Below are positions 57,509 to 64,000 of a stretch of DNA of 64,000 bases, in pieces. The stretch is from Immundisolibacterales bacterium (GTDB lineage: Bacteria; Pseudomonadota; Gammaproteobacteria; HK1): positions 1-64,000 of the forward strand of contig JAPOPW010000012.1 of the NCBI GenBank assembly GCA_026712715.1, in the 5' to 3' direction. Under the pieces are notes generated by a model, which did no database searches, was not told the DNA's origin, and saw only the letters and a list, made by a program, of their open reading frames with translations. Position 1 is the stretch's first letter. Each line of letters opens with the position of its first letter. The translations under genes and the position numbers were made by a program.

Positions 57509-58399
57509 ATGAGCGCAACCCCCGTCACCTTCCATTCCGAGGGATTCAAGCTCGTCGGGGACCTCTACCGGCCGGCCGACCTTCGCCCCGGCGAGGCGCG
57601 GGCCGGCATCGTCCTCTGCCATGGCTATACCGGGGTGAAGGACCTCTACCTTCCCGACAACGCAAGGGTGCTCGCGCAGGCCGGCTACGTCGTCCTCGCC
57701 TTCGACTACAAGGGCTGGGGGGAGAGCGAAGGACCGCGCACCCGCCTCGCCCCCTACAGCCGGGTCGCGGACGTGCAGGCCGCCCTCACCTTCCTCGGCG
57801 CGCAGGGAGAAGTGGACGAGAAGCGGCTCGGCATCTACGGCACGAGCTACGGCGGGGCGACGGTAGTGTGGACCGGCGCGGTCGACCGGCGGGTGCGCTG
57901 CATCGTGAGCGTGGTCGGGATCGGCCACGGCGAACGCTGGATGCGGAGCGTGCGCCGGCCCGACGAGTGGTTCGACCTCCTCGAGCGGTCCGCCGCGGAC
58001 CGGGTCAAGCGGGCGACCGAGGGCGAGTCGGAGCTCGTCGAGCGAAGCGAGGTGCTGCTCCCGGACCGGCAGTCGGCGGAGCTCGCGGCCGCCGCGCGCC
58101 GCAACGTCCCGTCCGCCCTCGACACCCTCCCCCTCGAGTACGTGGACGAGACCCTCGGCTTCCATCCGGAGTGGGTGGTGGACAAGATCGCGCCGCGCCC
58201 GATTCTCTTCATCACCACCGACGACGACCGCCTCGTTCCGCCCGAGGAGTCGCAGGCCCTCCACGACCGGGCGGGGGAGCCCAAGAAGCTGGTGGTGCTC
58301 GAAGGCTACGGGCACTACGAGGTGTACGTGGACCCCGCCTTCACCGAGGTCATGGACGAGACCCGCGCCTGGTTCGAGGAGCACCTCCCGCCCCGTTGA
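57509..58399 (+). CDS. Alpha/beta hydrolase (dienelactone hydrolase/S9-like)
   Basis: GIVLCHGYTGVKDLYLPDNARVLAQAGYVVLAFDYKGWGESEG, IYGTSYGGATVVW, PILFITTDDDRLVPPEES, GYGHYEVY. Confidence 0.9.
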   Translation: MSATPVTFHSEGFKLVGDLYRPADLRPGEARAGIVLCHGYTGVKDLYLPDNARVLAQAGYVVLAFDYKGWGESEGPRTRLAPYSRVADVQAALTFLGAQGEVDEKRLGIYGTSYGGATVVWTGAVDRRVRCIVSVVGIGHGERWMRSVRRPDEWFDLLERSAADRVKRATEGESELVERSEVLLPDRQSAELAAAARRNVPSALDTLPLEYVDETLGFHPEWVVDKIAPRPILFITTDDDRLVPPEESQALHDRAGEPKKLVVLEGYGHYEVYVDPAFTEVMDETRAWFEEHLPPR

Positions 58400-58509
58400 A
58401 GCGGCCGCCGCGGGGGCCGTTCCCTTCACCTGAACCCCGGCTCTGCGTCCGGCGGCGCGCGGACGTAGCCCCGAGCGACCGGGGCCCGGGGCAGGTCCCG
58501 CACGATTCG

Positions 58510-59910
58510 CTATCGGTCGGGGTGCCGGTGGTGCCAGTCCGTCTCCTGCTGGTACGCGTGGCCCGCCCGCAGAAGGATGTCCTCCCCGAAGTCGCGCCCG
58601 ACGAGCTGGAAGCCGAGCGGCCTCCCCGCCGAGCTGAACCCGCAGGGGAGCGAGAGGGTCGGGCTTCCCGACATGTCGTGGGGCGCCGTGTAGCGGGTGA
58701 GGCGGTGGAGCCCGTCGGGGGAGTCCATCACCGTCATGAAACCGTCGACGGTCGGCGTCAGGTCCGGATACGGCGGCGCAATGAACATGTCGATGCGCTC
58801 GAACAAGCGGGCGAGGGTGCCCCGCCAGTGATTGCGGCAGGCGTTGGCCCGGCCGACGTCCAGGCTGGTCGCGGCCCTCCCGAAGTCGATATGGGCCTTG
58901 AGCTCGCGGCCATACGAGGATCCCTGGGCGGGATAGGTGTCCTCGTGGGCCACCGCGGTCTCCGCGGCGCAGATGACCGCCCAGTGCGCGATGACCTCGC
59001 GGGTGTCGGGGATCGTGACCTCCACGACCTTCGCCCCCGCCCGCTCGAGGTCGCGGAGCGCCGCCTGCAACCCGGATGCCACCTCGGGGTCCACGTCGTG
59101 GGTGCAGTGGTCCTCGTCCCAGCCGATCCGCAACCCTCCGATGCCCTTCTCGAGCTCGGCGAGGTAGTCCGGAACCGGCTCGAGCGATGTGTGGTGGTCG
59201 TGGTCGTCGCGCCCCGCGATGGCGCCGAGGAGAGCGGCGCAGTCCTCGGCGGTGCGGGCCATCGGCCCGAGGTGGTCGAGGGTGTCCGACAGCATGAACA
59301 CCCCGTGGCGGCTCACCCGGCCCCAGGTGGGCTTGAGACCGGTCACTGCGCAGGCGAGCGAGGGGAATCGGATCGACCCCCCGGTGTCGGAGCCGAGCGA
59401 GCCGTAGCAAAGGCCCGTCACGGTCGCGACCCCCGAGCCGCTCGACGAGGCGCCCGGCCAGAAATCGGAGTTCCACGGGTTGACCGGGGCCACCACGTCG
59501 GGGTGATGGCAGGCGAACGCGCCCTCGGTGAGCTCGAGCTTGCCGAGCAGCACCGCCCCCGCCTCACGGAACCGCGCCACCGCGGTGCTGTCGTAGTCCG
59601 GCACGTAGTCGTTCAGCAGGGGCATCCCTGCCCGGGTCCGCACCCCTTTCGTCCGGCAGAGATCCTTCACCGCGACCGGCACCCCGTGGAGCGGCCCCCG
59701 GCTTGTTCCGGCCGCCGTCTCCCGATCCGCCGCCTCCGCCGCTGCCATCGCCACATCGGCCATCACGACCGAGTAGGCGTGCAGGCCGCCGTCGAGGGCG
59801 GCGATGCGGTCCAGCATGGCCCGGGTCACCTCGACCGAAGCCGATTCGCCGCGGCGGATACGGGACGAGACTTCCATGAGGCTCTGGTAGTGAACGGGCC
59901 GTTCGGACAT
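58510..59910 (-). CDS. Amidase (amidase-signature family)
   Basis: VAVKDLCRTKGVRTRAGMPLL..PGASSSGSGVATVTGLCYGSLGSDTGGSIRFPSLACAVTGLKPT (Lys-Ser-Ser triad). Confidence 0.93.
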   Translation of the reverse strand: MSERPVHYQSLMEVSSRIRRGESASVEVTRAMLDRIAALDGGLHAYSVVMADVAMAAAEAADRETAAGTSRGPLHGVPVAVKDLCRTKGVRTRAGMPLLNDYVPDYDSTAVARFREAGAVLLGKLELTEGAFACHHPDVVAPVNPWNSDFWPGASSSGSGVATVTGLCYGSLGSDTGGSIRFPSLACAVTGLKPTWGRVSRHGVFMLSDTLDHLGPMARTAEDCAALLGAIAGRDDHDHHTSLEPVPDYLAELEKGIGGLRIGWDEDHCTHDVDPEVASGLQAALRDLERAGAKVVEVTIPDTREVIAHWAVICAAETAVAHEDTYPAQGSSYGRELKAHIDFGRAATSLDVGRANACRNHWRGTLARLFERIDMFIAPPYPDLTPTVDGFMTVMDSPDGLHRLTRYTAPHDMSGSPTLSLPCGFSSAGRPLGFQLVGRDFGEDILLRAGHAYQQETDWHHRHPDR

Positions 59911-60032
59911 CGTCTTCTCCCCGGGTCCGGATTCGTGTCCAGGCCCGGGCGCGCATCCATCGCCCCCGCGCCATGAAGTTCGATGGTGCGATGATAGCCT
60001 CCGATCCCAACCCGGACACGAGGGGACCCGGC

Positions 60033-61616
60033 ATGCCGTTTCAACGCCCGCAAAAGGACGACGTCATCGAGCTCGCCAAGGAGCTCGGAATTCATCTCAC
60101 CCGGACCGAAGCCCGCATCTTTCGCAGCCGCATGCTCGAGCACATCGACGCGATGGAGGGGTTTCACGAGCTCCGCATCCGCGAGGACACGTTGCCGCTC
60201 CGGCATGTCCGGCGCGACCCCGGCCGCCGTCCCACTCCCGACGAAGACCCGCTCAACGCGTTCATCCGTCGCTGCCGGGTGGAGGGCGCGGCGCAAGGGC
60301 CCCTGAAGGGCAAGACGGTCGGGCTCAAGGATCACACCGCCGTCGCCGGCGTACCCATGACCCTCGGCTCGTACTTCCTCGACAGCTACATTCCGGAGTT
60401 CGACGCGACCGTCGTGACCCGCCTCCTCGATGCCGGCGCGATCATCACCGGCAAGATGAACATGGAGGATTTCTCATTCGGGGGTCCGGGCTTCGCGGGG
60501 GTGGGCGATTTCGGCCGGCCCCTCAACCCCCACGACCCCTCCTACGTCACGGGCGGCTCCTCCTCCGGTTCCGGCGCCGCCGTCGCCGGGGGCTACGTGG
60601 ACCTCGCGTTCGGCGGGGACCAGGGCGGGTCGGTTCGGATCCCGTCCGCGTGGTGCGGGTGCGTGGGACTGATGGCCACCCACGGCCTCATCCCGCATAC
60701 CGGGGTCTTCGGGCTCGAACCCACCATCGACTACACCGGCCCCATGACCCGGACCGTCGACGACCTCGCGACGGTGCTCGACTGCGTCGCGGGCCGGGAC
60801 GGCTACGATCCGCGGCAAGCCTCCGTGCCCGAGGACCTGCCGAACTACCGCGACGCCCTCGGCAAGGGAGTCGAGGGCCTGCGGATCGGACTTCTCGAGG
60901 AAGGATTCGGGGTCAGGAACGGCGAGCCGGCCGTCGACGACGCCGTCCGCGAGGCGGTCGCGGTACTCGAACAGGCGGGCGCCACGGTGCGAAGCGTCTC
61001 GGTGCCCGATCACTCCACCGCCTCGACCGCGGTCATCCCCATCTACCTCGAAGGGGCGTGGCTCGCCTACGACACGAACCTCGGCGGCGGGCTCTCGAAA
61101 TCGTTCTACCCGGCTTCGCTCATGGCGACCTTCGGGCGGGCGAAGCGAAGCCACAGCCACGAGATGCCGCTCAACTTCAAGGTCATGCTGCTCTCCGCGA
61201 GGTACGCGAGAGAGCGCTACAACGGCCGGCTGTACGCGAAGGCGCAGAACCTGCGCCCGATCATCGTGCGCCAGTACCTCGATGCCTTCGCCGAGGTCGA
61301 CCTCCTCGCGATGCCCACCGTTCCCGCCCGGGCGCATCCCTACTCCGAGCCCGCGGACCACGTCGAAGCCTTCGATCGCACCCTCTTCGGCGGTGAACTG
61401 GGCGACGATCTCGGCCTCATCATCCACAATACGGCCCCTTTCAACTACACCGGATTCCCCAGCATCAGCGTTCCCTGCGCGGGGGTGGCGGGGATGCCGG
61501 TCGGCCTCCAGCTCACTGCCCCCTTCTTCCGGGAGGACGAGCTCATCCGGGCCGCGCACGCCTACCAGGAATCAGTGGACTGGGAGAGCTGCTTTCCGAA
61601 GCGAAGCGACGCCTGA
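60033..61616 (+). CDS. Amidase (amidase-signature family)
   Basis: VGLKDHTAVAGVPMTLGS..VTGGSSSGSGAAVAGGYVDLAFGGDQGGSVRIPSAWCGCVGLMATHG; ORF opens at 59973. Confidence 0.93.
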   Translation: MPFQRPQKDDVIELAKELGIHLTRTEARIFRSRMLEHIDAMEGFHELRIREDTLPLRHVRRDPGRRPTPDEDPLNAFIRRCRVEGAAQGPLKGKTVGLKDHTAVAGVPMTLGSYFLDSYIPEFDATVVTRLLDAGAIITGKMNMEDFSFGGPGFAGVGDFGRPLNPHDPSYVTGGSSSGSGAAVAGGYVDLAFGGDQGGSVRIPSAWCGCVGLMATHGLIPHTGVFGLEPTIDYTGPMTRTVDDLATVLDCVAGRDGYDPRQASVPEDLPNYRDALGKGVEGLRIGLLEEGFGVRNGEPAVDDAVREAVAVLEQAGATVRSVSVPDHSTASTAVIPIYLEGAWLAYDTNLGGGLSKSFYPASLMATFGRAKRSHSHEMPLNFKVMLLSARYARERYNGRLYAKAQNLRPIIVRQYLDAFAEVDLLAMPTVPARAHPYSEPADHVEAFDRTLFGGELGDDLGLIIHNTAPFNYTGFPSISVPCAGVAGMPVGLQLTAPFFREDELIRAAHAYQESVDWESCFPKRSDA

Positions 61617-61751
61617 CCGGAGCGCGCCGTCCGGTTCGGCCCACCCCGGCGCTCGGTGTCGCCGGCGCCGGAGACCGGGCGTTCCGGGCGGAACCGGACG
61701 ACCCGCGTCCGACTTTTCGCGCAAGCCGGACCGGATGGGTCGGTTCGGACC

Positions 61752-61774
61752 GGGTTGGGCTGGGGTGGGTCGGG
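61752..61774 (+). other. Canonical G-quadruplex-forming sequence
   Basis: GGGTTGGGCTGGGGTGGGTCGGG: five G-tracts of at least 3 with 1-2 nt loops. Confidence 0.8.
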
Positions 61775-61854
61775 TCGAGTGGGCGCAACGTCCCGCGACG
61801 CTCCGCAACCGGTGACCGGCCCGGCCGCCGCCGTCGACCGCAACCCGCGGGCAA

Positions 61855-62820
61855 TCAGGCGCCGGCCATCTCCCGGGCCCGGTGGCACGAGACCGCACGC
61901 CCCGCGTCGTGCCGCTCCACTTCGGGGTAACGGTCCTCGCACCGGGACTCGGCCCACGGGCAGCGCCCGTGCAGGTGGCAGCCCCGGGGCAGGTTGATCG
62001 GACTCGGGATCTCCCCTTCCAGGGTGAACCGGGGGAGGTCCACCTCAGGGTCCGGATAGAGGACCGAGGACAGCAGCGCGCGGCTGTAGGGGTGCAGCGG
62101 ACGCTCGAAGATCGCCTCGGTCTCGCCGGTCTCCACGATCTTCCCGAGGTACATGATCGCCACCCGGTCGCAGACGCGCCGCACCGCGGTGAGATCATGG
62201 CTGATGAAGAGGTAGGAGACCCCGAGGTCCGCTCGCAGATCGGAGAGCAGATCGAGGACCTCGGCCCGCACCGAGACGTCGAGGGCCGAGGTCGGCTCGT
62301 CCAGCACCACCAGGTCCGGCCGGGTGGCGAGCGCCCGCGCGATGCCGATCCGCTGCTGCTGTCCGGCGCTGAACTGATGAGGATAGCGGTTCATCGTGCC
62401 CGATCCGAGCCGCACGAGGTCGAGGATTTCGGCGACTCTATCCAGTCGCTCCGCCGGTCCCGCCGATCCGGCGAGCTTCAGGGGTTCTTCCACGATCGCC
62501 CCGATGCGCATCCGCGGGCTCAGCGAGTCGTACGGCTCCTGGAAGACCATCTGGATGCGCGGACGCAGGGCGCGAAACGACCGGGGCTCCATCGCGAGGA
62601 GATCCATGCCGTCGAATCGAATCGCTCCCGCGGTCGGTTGGATGAGGCGAAGGATGCACCGCCCGGTCGTCGTCTTTCCCGAGCCGCTCTCTCCGACGAG
62701 GGCGAGGGCTTCGCCCCCCCCGATCTCGAACGACACGTCGTTGACGGCCTGGACCTTCCGGCGCCGGTCCATCGGGAAGTGCTTGACCAGCCCGTCGACG
62801 GCGAGGAGGGGGCCGGACAT
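61855..62820 (-). CDS. Oligopeptide/dipeptide ABC transporter ATP-binding protein (DppF/OppF-like)
   Basis: ALVGESGSGKTTTGRCILRLIQPTAG, QMVFQEPYDSLSPRMRIG, FSAGQQQRIGIARALATRPDLVVLDEPTSALDVSVRAEVLDLL. Confidence 0.93.
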   Translation of the reverse strand: MSGPLLAVDGLVKHFPMDRRRKVQAVNDVSFEIGGGEALALVGESGSGKTTTGRCILRLIQPTAGAIRFDGMDLLAMEPRSFRALRPRIQMVFQEPYDSLSPRMRIGAIVEEPLKLAGSAGPAERLDRVAEILDLVRLGSGTMNRYPHQFSAGQQQRIGIARALATRPDLVVLDEPTSALDVSVRAEVLDLLSDLRADLGVSYLFISHDLTAVRRVCDRVAIMYLGKIVETGETEAIFERPLHPYSRALLSSVLYPDPEVDLPRFTLEGEIPSPINLPRGCHLHGRCPWAESRCEDRYPEVERHDAGRAVSCHRAREMAGA

Positions 62821-63800
62821 CAGACCGCGACCTCGCCGTGCGCGATGGCCGCCGCCCGGAGGCAGCGAACCCATCGGCCGGCGGCAGGCTCCGCCGGGCC
62901 GGGGATCGACGCTTCGCACGCGGGCTCCGCGAGGGCGCAGCGCGGCGCGTAGGAGCAGCCGTCAAGCGCGGGAGGAAGCAGCGCCGTCGCCTCGGCGCGT
63001 CCGACGGCCCGGTCCCTCGCCGCCGCCGCGGCGCGCAGCAGCCGCGCGCTGTAGGGATGGAGCGGCTGGCGAAAGAACGTCCCCACCTCGGCCTGCTCGA
63101 CGATCCGGCCCGCGTACATCACCGCGACGTCCCGGCAATAGTGGGCAACGACGCCGAGATCGCGCGAAACGATGAGCGCGGCGGCCCCCCGGTCGCGAAC
63201 GAGGCCGCGGATCAGATCGAGGATCTGGCGCGAGATCGTCACGTCGAGGCCGGCCGTCGGCTCGTCGATGAGGAGGATCTTCGAATCGTGGGCGAGCGCC
63301 ATCGCGATGATGATCCGCTGGCACATCCCGCCGCTCATTTCGTGTGGATACCCGGCAAGACGAAGCTCCGGGTCGGGGATCCCGACCATGCCGAGGAGCT
63401 CGACCGCGCGCGCCATCGCCGCCTCCTTGCTCACGTCGGCGTGGGCGCGGATGACCTTGGCGATCTGGTCGCCAATCGTCGTCAGCGGATTGAGGTGCTT
63501 GCGCGGCTCGGGGGTGGTGAGCGCGATGTCCCTGCCCCGAATGCGTTCGAGCTCGGCTTCGCCGTACTCGAGGAGGTTCGCGCCCTCGTACTCGATCCGT
63601 CCGCCGTCAATCGCGAACGGCGCGTCGAGCAGGCCGAGCACCGCACGCACGAGCACGGTCTTGCCCGAGCCGGATTCCCCAACGACCCCGATGGTCTGCC
63701 CCGGCTCCAGATCGAGGGAGATCCCGTGCAGGATTGCCGTCCGGCCGCGGTCCGTTTCGAACGAGACGTGCAGGTCGTCGATGGCGAGGAGAGTCGGCAT
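62820..63800 (-). CDS. Oligopeptide/dipeptide ABC transporter ATP-binding protein (DppD/OppD-like)
   Basis: GVVGESGSGKTVLVRAVLGLLDAPFAIDGG, MSGGMCQRIIIAMALAHDSKILLIDEPTAGLDVTISRQILDLI. Confidence 0.93.
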   Translation of the reverse strand: MPTLLAIDDLHVSFETDRGRTAILHGISLDLEPGQTIGVVGESGSGKTVLVRAVLGLLDAPFAIDGGRIEYEGANLLEYGEAELERIRGRDIALTTPEPRKHLNPLTTIGDQIAKVIRAHADVSKEAAMARAVELLGMVGIPDPELRLAGYPHEMSGGMCQRIIIAMALAHDSKILLIDEPTAGLDVTISRQILDLIRGLVRDRGAAALIVSRDLGVVAHYCRDVAVMYAGRIVEQAEVGTFFRQPLHPYSARLLRAAAAARDRAVGRAEATALLPPALDGCSYAPRCALAEPACEASIPGPAEPAAGRWVRCLRAAAIAHGEVAV

Positions 63801-63815
63801 CCGCCCCAGTCCGAT

Positions 63816-64000
63816 CTAGACCCGCTTGGTCGGATCGAGGAATTCCTTCAATCCGTCGCCGACGAGGGCGTAGCCGAGAATGGAGATGCCGAGCGCGATG
63901 CCCGGAAAGAGGGCCGTCCACCACTGCCCGGTCATCATGTTGGGGGCGCCGATCGCGATCATCGAGCCCCATTCCGGGGTGGGGACCGGCACCCCGGCGC
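63816..64000 (-). CDS. ABC transporter permease (DppC/OppC-like), C-terminal fragment, gene continues beyond window
   Basis: Translation AGVPVPTPEWGSMIAIGAPNMMTGQWWTALFPGIALGISILGYALVGDGLKEFLDPTKRV* matches the C-terminal end of this permease family. Confidence 0.85.
   Translation of the reverse strand, partial: AGVPVPTPEWGSMIAIGAPNMMTGQWWTALFPGIALGISILGYALVGDGLKEFLDPTKRV

Overview
High-GC proteobacterial (probably gammaproteobacterial) chromosomal segment, densely coding. About 56 protein-coding genes and one tRNA-Gly(CCC) are supported by sequence. The first ~30 kb is conserved core: mrcA(partial)-priA-argS-SPOR, tRNA-Gly, thiS-thiG-trmB-cysQ, an IalB-like/unknown pair, ycgN family, ComEA-like HhH, murU-amgK, kdsD-[ketopantoate-reductase-like]-lptC-lptA-lptB-rpoN-hpf, then cpoB-pal-tolB-tolA-tolR-tolQ-[ybgC remnant]-ruvB-ruvA-ruvC-yebC. 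The second half is more accessory: enoyl-CoA hydratase, orphan metal-receptor protein, a livKHM..GF transporter split by an antisense class III adenylate cyclase, a Do-like protease, CaiB/BaiF CoA-transferase, cupin, a YhaO/YhaN-like (SbcD/SbcC-like) pair next to a 5'-nucleotidase-recC-recB-recD operon, MetE-like protein, alpha/beta hydrolase, two divergent amidases and a Dpp/Opp-type ABC transporter. Main points for follow-up: the YhaNO+RecBCD neighbourhood with an unusual C-terminal extension on the YhaN-like ATPase; a 107-bp nested inverted-repeat element at its 3' end; a perfect 26-bp palindrome directly upstream of amgK; a truncated ybgC; the livM/cyclase antisense overlap; a 61-aa insert between RecB helicase motifs; a G-quadruplex motif in a convergent intergenic region; and a Shine-Dalgarno-overlapping hairpin before the ComEA-like gene. 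All assignments come from reading translations; no database search was run.
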